This document shows positions 21,800 through 35,301 of a stretch of 64,000 bases of DNA, one piece after another. Under the pieces are notes generated by a model. The model saw only the letters and a list, made by a program, of their open reading frames with translations, did no database searches and was not told where the DNA came from. The stretch comes from Pteria penguin (lineage: Eukaryota > Mollusca > Bivalvia > Pterioida > Pteriidae): positions 1,564,455-1,628,454 of the forward strand of contig CM068593.1 of NCBI GenBank assembly GCA_035048485.1, in the 5' to 3' direction. Position 1 is the stretch's first letter, and each line of letters opens with the position of its first letter. The position numbers and the translations under genes were made by a program.

Positions 21800-24580
21800 G
21801 AAAGGTTTCAGTAAATATACAAAATCAGTACAAAAAATCGCCTATTATCTTGACTATTTTGACATGTCTGAAAATTGTCCAATTTGGGAATCGTCATATG
21901 TAATTTTAAATGATTTTGAATGATAACAATATATCATATATTTCAACACATTTTATGATCAATTTCTAAATTGAAAAATTAAAAAAGAGGCCCGAGAAGG
22001 TCAAAATTGCTGACCAAAGTCTCAATGTTACATATGAAAATGACCAAGACAAATGATGTCAGAATTGTATTGAAATGAAATTCTAGAATAAGATGTAATC
22101 TAAAATGTTTGAAATAGATCCCTATATATCACTTATGCATAAATAAAGAAAAATTGAAACAAAAGCAGAGAATATTTGGTGACAAACTATATTCTCAATT
22201 GTTGCACCACCTACTGACAAATCTAGACTATAGTACAGTCTTAACTAATTTTTTTCAGGTATGTGTTTTGAGGATTTAATATAAGAATGCAAGAGGTATT
22301 ACTGGCTTTGGTGAGCAAAATTAAACTAAAAGGCTACAATTTGAATTCTAATGTAACTATTCAAATAGTCATCAGCTCTGCCCTTTCCTTACCTTAATTA
22401 ACCATTAGAAAAACACAATTCTCGATTCAATTTTTCAGATTTATTATGTCATTCATAATTACATTGTAAAAGACACTGATGTTTAGTACATAACCTGCAT
22501 ATAAATTAATAACCACAAAGGATATTGAAAAATGTGTCACTTTGATCTACCATATAATAACATCAAACTTTAACCAAATGTGTCTGTGAAATTGACAGCC
22601 CCCCCCTCCTCTTTTAGAAAAAAGTCTGTAAAATGGTAAGAGATTTTCTTGGCCCAAAGCAAATACATATTAAAAAATATGAAAGCCCTTTCACCATTGA
22701 AAAGTTATATGCTGATAATTAAGGATTCTGTTGTTGTTTTAATAAACAGTAGATCAAAACCCAAAATCTAAGTCAAACTAAATTTGACCTTGCAAAAGTC
22801 TGTCTACATGGAATCATGGAATTCACATTTGAAATATAAATCTCATCACTTATCGTTCAAAAGTTATGGCACAGATCTACTTTTGCAGTGAAATAGAGAG
22901 ACAGTTGACCAACTATTATATTAAAACTAATGTATATCTCACCATCTGAGATTGGGTGCATTAAAAGGTAAAATGTTTACAGATTGTTGACAGTAGGACC
23001 ACATATAACCACTTTGACAATAGCTCAGTTGAACCCTCAGGTCTTCCCTTTTGGTGAGCAAAACACAAATTCCAATCTGTTTATAATGCAGTCTCCTGAC
23101 AAGGAAATAGTTCATTCAAAAGTAGGTTAATCATGATCAGATTCCAGCTTAATCTGTAACTACCCACATCATTGTAGCATGACCTGAAATAATACATTGC
23201 AAAGAATCTTGATTAAATCCAAGAAAAAAAAATTATATAACATTAAAAATTTCCCTTTTTCAGTAACTTGGTCCCAATCTCCCAAAGTTATCTAGGTAAG
23301 AATTAGTTATTTTTTTAACAATAAATATGAAGTTAAAGAAATTGATAAAAAGTACACATTCTCAACTAAGGAGATTTAGTGCAAACACCTTTAAAATTCA
23401 GAATCTGAATATAAATCCCTTAGAATGTGATAAATGTCACAAAATGCTGTTGCTCTGTATATGCAACAAATATGCATATTCAGTATAATTACTTGATTGA
23501 TTATTACTCCTGAAAGTTTTGATATACATGTAGTTTTAAGTAGCCTAGGCAATCATTAAAAAAAAAGTAAAATAAAAAGGACAGCCAATCACAGACATTT
23601 CCCTCTTCAGTCTTGGCAGCTACCTTGGTTGATGGAGGGGTAAAAACACACAAAGTTAAAAGTAGTGCAGGGACTTTTATCTTGCCACTTCAGAATAGAA
23701 ATAAAAGTGTGAAAGTCAACAGTCACAACTGTCACAAAACTGTGAATATAACTCACTCATGAAGTCTTTGGTTTGTGCAAGAAAAACTTCAAATATGTTC
23801 GTATACTAAGAATGCCTTCACTAGCATAATAAAAATCAGAGACATATAATGACATATTTTAATGCAATTACAAGTATTTCTGAAATCAGATCATGTTATT
23901 ATTTATGTTAATCATGAGACATCTTAGTTAAATGCAGAATAATTAATGGTTTAAATACAAAATGACAACTTTACCTAATGTAGCCTATTTATTTATATCA
24001 AATGCACCAGTAGATCCCTTTCCCAGTTGGAACTTGACATGTCACCACACTGCATCCAGAGTTTGTGCACTTCATATGCAATATGCGTCCTAGGCCAGAT
24101 CTTAATGAAAAATAAAAAGAATGGATGATAATACATCATTTTCAAAATTTGATACTTGATCTGTATTGACAAGAAGATGATTCTTCTTCCATTATGTACT
24201 ATGTGTACTGTTTATGTTATATTATATTAGCTGATTATTATATAAGTGTTATGTAATAGCAATACATTCCTAAAAACACATACTACAGTATAGCCATGAC
24301 ATTTCATGATTATTTTCAACTGAGGACCTAATTTTTTCAAATAAACAGGTATTCTCTACCCAAAACTCTGATAGAGAATGATAAGCAGGATGGCAAAACA
24401 CCTCCCCCTATTTGAAAATATTTGCATCATCAAATTTTAGATGGATTGTTTCTTAAGAACCTTAATATATTTCATATTTTCTCACTCAATACAGTGTTAT
24501 TGTAAATTATAAACAGAACTACTGATTACTTGTACATAAATACAGGATACATGTACATGGCCTTGGGTTTAAAATACGCC
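21798..24580. other. Non-coding AT-rich block, partly a dispersed repeat
   Basis: 2.8 kb with no frame over 60 codons. Segments such as 'atgaaagccctttcaccattgaaaagttat' (22680) and 'aaatctcatcacttatcgttcaaaagttatggc' (22840) resemble 'aaatatctaagccctacctcttacggttcaaaagatat' at 28615, so part of this block probably belongs to one diverged repeat family. Otherwise I see nothing. Confidence 0.45.
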
Positions 24581-24582
24581 TA

Positions 24583-24664
24583 TAGTGGCGGATTTAGAGC
24601 CTGTAAAAATTCAGATCTGTCATAAAAAATGACCGAGTAGTTTGTAGTTTGGCTAATACACATA

Positions 24665-24697
<33 letters not shown>

Positions 24698-24724
24698 TTT
24701 TCGAAAATTTTGGATCCCCCACTG
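24583..24724. mobile_element. MITE-like element 4 (CAGTGGCGGATC family) with 30-base poly-C
   Basis: Left end TAGTGGCGGATTTAGAG, right end GGATCCCCCACTG. The interior holds a C homopolymer at 24667-24696. Unlike elements 1-3, the 5 bp flanks differ (GCCTA and GATTG), so no target duplication is claimed. Confidence 0.65.
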
Positions 24725-25169
24725 GATTGTTTAGCTCTGCTTCCGTACTGTATACGATAAATTTAGACGAGTCACACAAACAGCAGTATTTACGTATCAT
24801 CAGTATGTTGAGCTAAAAAACTGTACCTCAACAATTCTTCTTCCTGTATTCCAACATAAACCTCCATCAACATCGTTCATCTACTCCCTGCTAACTCGGG
24901 TACACATGTGCAGGTCGGTCTCTGTGCGCTAGTTCCGATCTACTTTTCGATTTTAAATGCTCCCTCTTCGACTTTTGATTAAGATATTTTGATTATCAGA
25001 AACAAATTTACACCAAGATATTTTTTTACTGATCTTAACTTTCAATATTCGCCTCAATCGTGTCTTCTGCTGTTCTAGCGCTTTGTATCGAATGTAAACA
25101 ATCTTACGTCATTTTTATCAACCACCGATGCATTCCGAACGGCGCTATATTCGGATAGTGTTTAATTCC

Positions 25170-25377
25170 TCCTTTTAATAGCACATATTACCAGTAACCA
25201 TCTGTATCTCTACCGGTTTAACCGTTTTTATAGCATGCCTCACCATTTACCATCTGTATCTGTACAGGTTTTATTAGCTTGTGCTACCAGATACCACCTG
25301 TATTGGTACCCATTTTAAAATAATGTGTTACCAATTAACACCTGTATCTGTATGGGTATTAATGTAGTTGTTACCAG
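25170..25377. repeat. Minisatellite 4, locus 2 of 3, truncated by an insertion
   Basis: Four degenerate copies of the TTACCAGTTACCATCTGTAT unit. The array stops within a unit at TTACCAG, exactly where the GGGTGCGTTTAATAAG motif starts. Confidence 0.8.
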
Positions 25378-25500
25378 GGGTGCGTTTAATAAGCCGGATG
25401 CTACGTAGCGCTACGTAGCGATAGGTAGTTGAACGGCTTGCTAAGTTAGCCGCTATGTAGATCTAGCTAGCTTATAATTTCTATGCTAGTTATTTAGATC
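25378..25500. mobile_element. Candidate left terminus of the PIF/Harbinger element
   Basis: Begins GGGTGCGTTTAATAAGCCGG, followed by the palindromic pair GCTACGTAGCGCTACGTAGCG (about 25400-25420). A G-rich terminus with TTTAATAA resembles PIF/Harbinger ends, and CAG before it could be one copy of a 3 bp target duplication. I did not find the reciprocal right end (CTTATTAAACGCACCC) in the window, so this is tentative. Confidence 0.4.
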
Positions 25501-28308
25501 CAATATGGCGGACCAAACAAAGTTGTACTCGAAATTTTAGTTTATTTTGGGGTTTTGAACGATCTATACTCCTTTCTCCTCTTCCGTTCTAGGTAAGACA
25601 GTTGTTGGTTTCACATGTTATGTGTACACAAAGGCCAAGGCCATATTTAGTCAACTTCAGCAGAGATAAGAGTGAGTAAGAGAGGAATTTGCCGTTTTTA
25701 TAGACCATATCAATGTTTTCTAGCATTTTGTTATTATATGGATGTAAATCTGATATCATAATAGTTAGATGCATTGAGAATTGGTTGCATACATCAAGAT
25801 ACAAACTTATCGTCTGCAAAATTATAGGCCTAGTCGTTTGCTCTGCTTCTTCACAGTTTTGACATTTGTAACTTGTATCATAGTAGACAGAGAATCATCA
25901 CTGAAAATGACTTCTACCGGTAATAAAGATGCATTTTGTCATCTGGTGTTGGAGGGGGGATCAGGAAAGGTAACTCTTGTCCTTAGAAAGAGTGACTATG
26001 ATTTAGTTGAAAGTGGTATGTATCTAATTTCTAAACATATTTCTAATCATTGTTGTCATTAATTCTAATCATTGTTGACATTAATGTGCCCTGTATGATT
26101 ATGATGATGATGATATATTGAGTTATAGAGTTGGAGATTGCTAACTACTGAGCCTAGCGTAATATGCACGAGTCATATGCTGTCTGACCAATACTTGCAT
26201 CAATCATGGTGTGTCATTGACGTACCTAAAACAATAAACAATGATCAATCTCTTCTGAAAATCTATAGGTTGTAGTTAAATCAATGGGGTTCGCCATCTG
26301 TAAGGCGGTGCCTGTGTACTATGAATTAGTAACGTAAATTTTAATAATTTTTAGTTAACAACCTTATGAAGTCACAGTAATGCATGTACCGTTATGTTCT
26401 TTACATCAATTTTTGTGGTAATATGTTGTATTTCATCCCTAGATATCAGGACCACAGTTAATGGCAGTGTACCCCATTGAAATATCAAAATCATTCACAA
26501 ATCCATGAAAGGTAACAGTTTCTTTCGCCACCATAAGTGCATGAACAATGCTAATACAAGAGCTGTCAAAAACACACTTAACAAAGCTCTAGTTGTAATC
26601 GGTAGTCAGGGATTGACTATACAACTCAAATGTGTGTGGATATGGAGACAGATAGCATCATGTGACATATAAACTCAAATATTACAGTACAATTTACGAT
26701 CCTATGAATGATATCAATGAAATATTAGTTCACTTAATTACTTGTGAACATGTTATTACATGTTTTAGACGATCACTATTAAATGAATTTCAGATTCCCT
26801 TATTCCAACAATGCTCTATGAAGCACTGGAGAGTGGAGTGGATGTAGCGAGGAATTTCAAGGGTCCTTGCTTCACAAGTATGGTTATATACTGCATGAAT
26901 AATTGAATGATGTAACAGATGTAATTTGGTTCAAATAAGTTTTTATTTTCATGATGAGGTATCATTTTAATTATAATAGAATGTGCATGATGTGATCTCA
27001 CAACACATATACACGCAAGTTATACGAGAAATTGTCAAAATGTTATAATTTTGTCATCTTAACGATGATAAGGGGTAATCTAAAAATAATAAAAGATTGA
27101 AAAACAGTGGTAATATTTTTGATATAAATAATGACATTATATATGATCATACATAATTAGATTATTACAAATAAAAACTTAGATAGATACATACAATTGT
27201 AAAATCAAAAGTTATCATTACAAATTTTATGACATATAAGTCCTATCACAGATGAGAATATTTGACAAATTTGTTGTACAATGTACTTTATGTAATTAAT
27301 AATTATCCAGGGAAATACATTTACATAAACTTAAATTTTAAAAATCAAATCATTTCAGTATTTAGTTCTGACTGGAGGAAATCTGCCACCAGTGATGTAA
27401 ATTAAGGTCAGTATCATTTTAGATTCCGATTTGTACCTAAATTAACGTCAATAGTCAATAGAGTATATTTTTAGATAATGAATTCTGGTTGGTCAAAATT
27501 TGTATCTTGTTTGATGTTTTTTGTTAGTGTTTTCTGATGACGTTGATATTCCTGAGACCACTGCTGTACAGATTGGTATGTAAATAATGATCTTGTGTTT
27601 ATAAATCATTGTGAAAGATGGATTGCTATGATATTGAATATAACGTACATTCTAATAATTATTTAATCTGATATTTCTCAATAAGATATAAGACTTTTAT
27701 TCTAAATATGGCTAACCGTAGCCTGTCAACATGGTATATATTATATTTTAGAAAATTCAAACGAAGAACAAATGCAGTCTAGTGTTGTTAAAAGCAAAAA
27801 AAAAAACAAAAAAAAAACATCAGTACAAATCTCAGGTAGTGGAAAAAGAAAAGGTAAATGTACTTGTATAGGTAATCTCTAATACCCTAATTGTAATGTT
27901 TGTATTACCACTAAATACATTATGAACATTGATATTAAGCATGGCATGCAAACAATATGCAAAGTAAAGTGTCATTACCTCAATATTTTATGCTAAACAA
28001 TTACAGATGAATTTGGAGAAAAAGCATACTTTTCTTACCAATTTAATTTGATACAAATAATTCTCAGAAATGCAACATGATAAATTCTGCTGAAATATCA
28101 TATGAATTAAATCTATACCATAAGTACTATTCAAACACTTTTTCATTCTTTATTCAGACCTTGATGTCCTAGAAAAGGAAATGGTAAGAAATTAACCATT
28201 GTTTCTTTCTTTGTATAAAGAGAAATATTTGCATTTTAAAGCCATTTACAATAATTAATATATCAATTCATTTTAAATGTATGTATTCAAAGAAAGACTC
28301 CATTAGGC

Positions 28309-28740
28309 CTATCTTCTTGATGAATTCACTTGTGCTTTTAAACCACCCTGAGTAAAGTGATAGTAATTGAGGGTAAAAATTGGATTAACTGACAAATTTG
28401 TATGCCTCCTGCCATAAAATGGCTGGGAGCATGTAGTGTTACCAGTCATTTCATCATCATTTGAAAGAAAAACAAGGTGTTTGTGAAACACTGATGACCC
28501 CGTCGGCAGCAATTTTTGAACTGCCAAAGTTAAAGTTTTCTTAAAGTAGGTCACAGATCTAGGTCAAGGTCAAAATCATGTGAAAGGTCTTGTCCCAAGT
28601 AATGTATATATAAAATATCTAAGCCCTACCTCTTACGGTTCAAAAGATATAGCTAAGGTTAAAGTTTTTGACAGGGAGACGGACAGGCCAAAAACTATAT
28701 GCCCCCGATCTTTATTAGATACGAGGGCATACATATTCAT
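28309..28740. repeat. Dispersed repeat within the Myb gene intron
   Basis: Contains 'ggtcacagatctaggtcaaggtcaaaatcatgtgaaaggtc' and 'gacagggagacggacaggccaaaaactatatgcccccgatc', phrases typical of interspersed molluscan repeats. It separates exons 5 and 6. Open frames on both strands here are not coding. Confidence 0.55.
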
Positions 28741-29794
28741 GGTAACCTATAATTTACTGTAAAGGTAATTCACGCATTTCAAATTTTTTACAAATTCTAA
28801 AACTTACATACATGTTCTGGAAATATGCATTTCATCATTTATTTTATCTTAGGTCATCCATGGTCCTATGAAGAGTGCCTGTTGCTGATAGAGGAATATC
28901 AGCAACATGCATCCCAATTCAAGATTCCGACCATGAGAAAGCTTGAAGTATGGAATAAAATCTTATCAATATTTAGCGATAAAGGATACACAAGATCTGC
29001 TGCCATGTGTGAGAAGAAATGGAGTAATATGAAAATTAGGTACTATTAATACTATCATAATTCTTAAATTTATAGTCAAACCTGGTTTTAAGGACCACCT
29101 GGATTTCCAACGGACGATTTTCAAGTACTTTTGACACTGGTTTCAAGGAGCACCTCTTTAATGTGACCAGAGACCACTTATTTTAGCTCCCAACTGCAGG
29201 TTTCAACATGTGGGGCTGCGGCCTTTTGATATTTAATTGGTCATTATATATTAATGAAGCGTGATAGTGACCGTGTTTCTACCTGAAATTGACTGTTGAC
29301 TCTAGAAGATAAAATCAAAGAAAAAATTTGAGAGAAAAAAGTTTATTGCAGTAAAATATAGCCGCACAGACATATTTTAGAAATTGATAACAGAATTACA
29401 ATTACACATTCAGATACAGAACAATTAAAGACGAGAAGAAAAAGACAGGTATAGGCAGAAACAGCTGGCCATTTTTCCAAAAAAATGGATGAGATTTTGG
29501 CAGGAGATCCTGCAATTGTTCCTATCGCAACTGCTTCCAGCGACAGTAAGTTTTCATTCTGTACCTTTCAAAGTTTTACCTAACACAACCGATGGTATTT
29601 GTGTATATTCAAATAAATAAATAATTTTTGGTGTTTTCAAAATTGGGGGATAAGTTATCTGTATTTTTGAATTTACAGCATGATTTAAAGGTTGCAAATT
29701 ACTGGTACAGGCTGGAAATTCAAAAATACAGATATGCTTTTTCCATTCTAAAGCAATTCCTCATTTAAAGACTAAATATATATATATTTTTGTG

Positions 29795-29935
<141 letters not shown>

Positions 29936-31103
29936 TTTAAATAGAATATTTAGATGTTGCTATGTGGACGTTCACTGCTAATCAAATTTCAACTTCTGTA
30001 AAATTTGAAAGCATTTTACATTGATACACATTTAATCCTAAATTGATAAAATATGTTAGAAATTTAGATATAAATGAAATGCCACCACATATATTACTAC
30101 CTATAGATGAGCCTTCCCTATCTGATATTCTAGTTCTTATTCCCTCTAATTAAGTGCATAAATTTGTAATTATAAAGGTCAATTTTAAGTGTTGTATAAA
30201 TGATGATTAATTTTTACAAAAAATAATGAAGAGCAGACAAGAAAAAGAAAAGGAGAGGAGCTGCATGTAGTACCATCAGTCAGCTCCAGTGAAAATAAGG
30301 AAAGGGAAAGTGAACCATCAAGTACAAAAAAGGCAAAGAAAAATCAGAGACCAGTATGGGTGGAGGATTTGCTGTCTGAACAGAGAAAAGAAAATGAACT
30401 TAGGCGTAAAGACTTTCAAGAATTCAGACTTGAATTTCTCAAAAGTCAGAAGGAGAAAAATACTATTCTGCAATTTCTTGTTCATTTCTTAAAGAAATGA
30501 ACATATATACATAATTCAATAGAGTACCAAATCATCCACTAATTAAGTACTAGTCTTTCTAAGAATCGGGCAGTAGTTGAAACAAGGGATAAATACACCC
30601 ATGATTTATACCCCTATCCGTGAAACCATCCGTCTGACTGTCTGTTTCCATTGCAGCCTATTTCCTAACAAATATGAGTTTATCAAACTAAACCATCAAA
30701 TTTCAATTTAAGGGGAGATAATGAGTAGAATCATTTCAAATTCATTTCAAAACAGCTCTTTCATAGATTTGCATAACTTGTCGTTTTTAAATATTTATCA
30801 TGCAAATTATTTCAGTTATAACAAAGAATGACATGCATGGTCAATTGAATATTTCAGCTGAGGAATGTGTTTCAGAAGTTATTGCTATACCGTGAGTGAT
30901 GGTATACAATTACATTACAATGAAACAAATGTACATGTATATATGCATTAATTTTGTTGTCATTGGGTTTGACACAGAGAGAGACACATATAGTACGAGT
31001 TTTCTGGATAATGCAAAACCTATAAAAGAGCTGCTTTGAATAACAATCCTATATTATTAAAGAGATGACGAAGGTAAGGATACATACAAATGGATAGTTT
31101 TAG

Positions 31104-32934
31104 TTACAAGCTTGCTGCAATGTTGTTTCGCTTTGTAATTGCATTTACATTTTCCACTGGGATGTGCACGGTTGCAGGAATTCCAAATACTGTTGTCATG
31201 GCATCTTGTTTTTCTGCCTTTAAAATAAAGTTATGTAAAACCAAACATGCAGAAACAGCATTTAGAATCTCTGCATCCATGCACATATCCAAATACTTTA
31301 ACCTCCTAAATTTTCCTTTGAGGAGAGCAAAGGCTCTTTCTATACAGGATCGTGCGGTGCCATGCACATTGTTGTATTTTTTTGCAACTGAGTTAGGTGG
31401 CCATTGTCTCTGAATGGGGTCATCAGATTAAGTGATATAGGATAGGCTGAGTCCCCTAAAATATGAAAATTATTGGACATTTGTCCTATCAAGTTTTCCA
31501 GGTTGCTGTTTTGGAAAACACGTGCATCGTGCACGGATCCAGGCCATCCCACAACACAGTGTGTGAATATTAAATGAATATCACACACTGCCTGTAATAA
31601 AATGGATGAATATCCCATCCGGTTTATGTAGCTCTCCCTATTTTGGGACTTGCCCTTTATTTGGATGTGGGATCCATCCACAAACCCAACAACACCTGGG
31701 AAGCCATATCGCTGTTCCACTAAAACTGAATGGTTTTGCATGGCTTGGGCGTCTGGCCAAGTAATGAAATCCTTTGCCATTCCTGATAATAATCTGAAAA
31801 ACTAAAGTAAAAAAATAGCTGATAGCTCTCTTAAAATCACAAAGTTCAAAGTATGAGCCATACATAAATTTGACTTGAAAGTAATGTCTACAAAAATGAA
31901 AATTTACAACTAAATATGTAAGGTTTTATGAAGGACAAACATCAACTATACTGCTTAAATATGCTACTGTTAGAACTTAGACTGACTTGTTAATTTAAAT
32001 TTCATATATTATCAAATATGCTAAGAATGTACCATTGTATTAATTTTTAGCTTCTACATTGGTGAAAGAAAAAAAATTCCACTCCATCCATTCATATATT
32101 AGTTTTCATGAAGTCATTAAATGTATTTTGGACATAGTGTAACAAAATAAAAATTTAACTTGTTAATTTCTTTATTCTTTAGCTCTCCTCAACAAAGTTG
32201 AGATGAGCTTATGCTATACCCCCAAAATTTTTGCGGTAAGCGAGTTGTGGGCAAACTATAACAGCTACAAGTACCAGATTTATATCAGTGGTTCAGTTTT
32301 GGAGGCCACTTTGAGTGCATACTTCTGATGCTGCATCTGACCTAGATTTTCCGCTCGAGTTCACAAGATAGTTTGATTTTGATACTGATGTTAAGAAGTT
32401 TTATTTCTCGCTAGGAAATAAGCAGATTACGTTTCCAAAAACCATGCATCTTTGTCAATAGCCTTCTCAACGAAATATTGCACGTTTTTGGTGGCAGCAT
32501 CTACCTGATGCAGATTACACGAAGGTTTATCTTTGCAATAGACCCACACAAAGCAGTAAGGGTTTTTAGTCCCCTGCCGGGTGAAAATGTAGGGGATTAT
32601 AGTGTTTGTCATCAGATGTCCGGATTATGATAATGGTAAATTACAGTAAAAGATGACGAATTTCAATGAAACACCTTGCAATGATGATACATGAAGAGTT
32701 CTTGTCTACATAAAACTGCTATACTCTTCTTCTTACAAATAACATGCCCAATATATACAATGTATTGCTTACCTCAATTGCAGTGAAGTGTAAACTTCCC
32801 TTAGGCATATCAAATCCGTCTGCAACACCTCTGTAGGATTCCTCATTAGACAGTAACCAAATGACACTAAGGACCTTGCTGTTTATGTCCTGTGTCCTAA
32901 TTTTCAGGTGTGGCATTATTACCTCAAGCAAACT
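31104..32934 (-). mobile_element. PIF/Harbinger DDE transposase (HARBI1-like), partial and frameshifted
   Basis: Two exons are supported. Exon 32934-32773 (54 codons, phase 0 both ends; acceptor TTTACAG|AGT, donor GAG|GTAAGC) encodes the N-terminal helix-turn-helix-like part: LSVIWLLSNEESYRGVADGF. The next starts at acceptor CTTTAG|TTTTTC (31801) and joins in frame, reading FFRLLSGMAKDFITWP. It carries DDE_Tnp_4 nuclease motifs: GVVGFVDGSHIQIKG (first Asp), GWPGSVHDARVFQNS, LGDSAYP (second Asp). A run of seven T on + (31377-31383) then shifts the frame; the remainder resumes as VHGTARSCIERAFALLKGKF (catalytic Glu) and ends at TAA 31106-31104. One extra A in that run would make the two halves continuous. 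The first exon, upstream of 32934, was not found. The gene converges on the Myb gene 600 bp away, the expected pairing for this superfamily. The intron contains a SINE fragment. Confidence 0.8.
32490..32640 (-). mobile_element. Type A SINE fragment plus short repeat in the transposase intron
   Basis: Shares 'gcatctacctgatgcagattacac' and 'ttgcaatagacccacacaaagcagtaaggg' with type A SINE bodies. It is followed by 'cccctgccgggtgaaaatgtaggggattata', a short inverted CCCCTGC...GGGG-type repeat. Confidence 0.5.
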
Positions 32935-33654
32935 CTGTAAAAATTTGTAATCTACACATACATGTACATGTATTGCGGTAAATTGAAAATACGATATTGG
33001 CAAAGAATAACAGTAGTACTATATCATTAGAGTTATCATTGGTAACAGAGGATTTGGTTTTAATACATGTATAGGCATTTGAATTTGATATAAGATAAAG
33101 CTTTCTGGCAAATGTTGACATTGTTGGTCATATTGTCATTATTGATGTATTTACAACAGAATCTTTTTACATCGATCAGCATTGAAACAAGAGGTTTCGA
33201 CTGGTTTATAATCACATGTAGGGAGCCGAATGTTCAATAGACCATATTCTGGATTTGATAATTGCTGTCTTTTTGTCCAAGCTAATACATTTTGATGTTG
33301 TTTTACACAGTGAGGTCATAATGCATGACCTAAATTCATTATAACCTCGCTACAGCGTGAAATACAACGACAAACTGTATTATCAAAACTGGAATATGCT
33401 CTAAACCGGTTACACCAAAATTAGGTTCACCTTCAGCAAACTTTTCAAAACTGAAGTTTTTTAAGATACAAAGTAATGTCTTTACAGAATTATGACATAG
33501 GGGAGTGTTTCATTCAGTATTTTGATGAAATATACGCCATTTAAATGAAGCATTAACATGCATTTAAAAGTATATGCAATGAATTTTAGCAAAGGCTACT
33601 GTAGCCTGTAGGGGATATAAAATTCAACTCAATTCAAAAATGCTTTACTGTAGC

Positions 33655-33812
33655 AAGGGCAGATCCAGCGTGGGGAAGGGGGATTCCTTTGGAGTTACAA
33701 ATTTTTATCAAAAAAAAAAAAAAAAAAGATAATTTTGGGGTTGGACCCATCCTTAGTCAGAGCGAATAATTTACCTTTTTTACCCTTGACAAAAAAACCT
33801 GGATCCACCCCT
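33655..33812. mobile_element. MITE-like element 5, decayed (CAGTGGCGGATC family)
   Basis: Degenerate ends GCAGATCCAGCG and CCTGGATCCACCCCTA around a G-rich and poly-A interior. No target duplication. Confidence 0.4.
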
Positions 33813-33840
33813 ATGTCATGTACACATATGATATGACATG

Positions 33841-33943
<103 letters not shown>

Positions 33944-35103
33944 GTGTATTGTGCTATGCAGCAAAACTCATTTGTGGGAATGAAATTGAGTTGATTATTG
34001 ATATTAGTAATTATTTTATCGAAGCAAATTAGCCAAGCTTTATGACAGTGCCAATTGAACATAGTTTCCGTTAAGATATTGTATGAAAGAATTTCTGATG
34101 TTTTTAAACTACATGTGCTGAGAAAAAAATTCTACTTCCTGCAATGGTGCTTTGGTTCGACAGTTGGTGGGTAAATGTGCTTCAAAATCTTATCTTCCTG
34201 AGCCAATACACATGGCAGTTGTAGAATACGTACATGCCAAACTAGACTACGTGTACAGGATTTAAAACTGGAACTAATGATACAATGATATATCTAAGCC
34301 AAATAAAATATGTGAATTTCTTTTCTACAGATGATATTTTATACATATACAATGTACATCAAAAATATTCTTATAAGAAAGAAAGTATTTTTAAAACAAA
34401 GATGTCACTCCTGTCGCTCTTGTGTATACATATATATTGATTCAGTTGTTATTCAGTTCAAATACAAAAAGTCTTCTTTATACATTTTGCTGACAACTTA
34501 TTAAACCCAACCTCTCGAATATGTTATAATCAGTGAGATATTACTGTAAAATACATGCCCATGTGATTGCATCGTAGTTATCTTTATGCACTGGTTTCTC
34601 AATAAGATGTATGTTCTTAGTTCAAGGAAATAAAAACTTGGCACGCTCTTCACCTACTGCGCTTAATAGTTCATTTTCAAGATAGTTTAATGACACACAT
34701 GTGGAAATGGAAACCAGGTCAATGGAGCAAAGACTGACTCATATAATAATGATTGTTATTATTTTTAGTATTATGCATAGGGAATTCTATTTGTTTCAAT
34801 ACGTAAAATAATAATAACCCATGTTTGTGAATAATTTTTATGATATCATTTGTCAATGTTTACATGTATTGGAATTTAATCGAGATATTGCACTTGGTTT
34901 TTTTTTAAACTTGTACCTTTATATAATTATGGTACTGATGTTTAGGACTTTTGTCAATCTATCTATATAGTTGAGTTAATGTAACTATTTTGTTTATAAT
35001 TTATCGTTGAAACATTTACTGTTTATAAAAATATGATGATCTGAAAAAACTTAACCATTGATTGTCCAATTGTATAACCAGACAAAAGACAAAGATATAT
35101 ATA

Positions 35104-35301
35104 AAGCATAAAGACACTACAGCTAACAAGACACCCACTATTTCACTTATATTCGTTCCCCGTCTGGGACTCGAGGGTCGGATGCATGACAGCTAAGTGA
35201 TTCTGTACCATATGTCATGGATTCGAGTCCAAGACAGGAAAAGAATGTGAGTGAACTATTGGGTGCCTTGTTAGCTGTAGTGTCTTTGTGCTTTATATGT
35301 T
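35104..35301. repeat. Secondary hairpin inside the left arm
   Basis: 'aaagacactacagctaacaagacacccactatttcac' (35111-35148) is the imperfect complement of 'gtgaactattgggtgccttgttagctgtagtgtctttgtgc' (35253-35293). The loop of about 100 bp contains a B-box-like GGATTCGAGTCC. The right arm has only one half, so the second half and loop are a left-arm gain. Confidence 0.65.

Noticed and set aside
31090..31413. 107-codon + strand ORF
   Set aside because: Shadow of the transposase catalytic-Glu region on the opposite strand.
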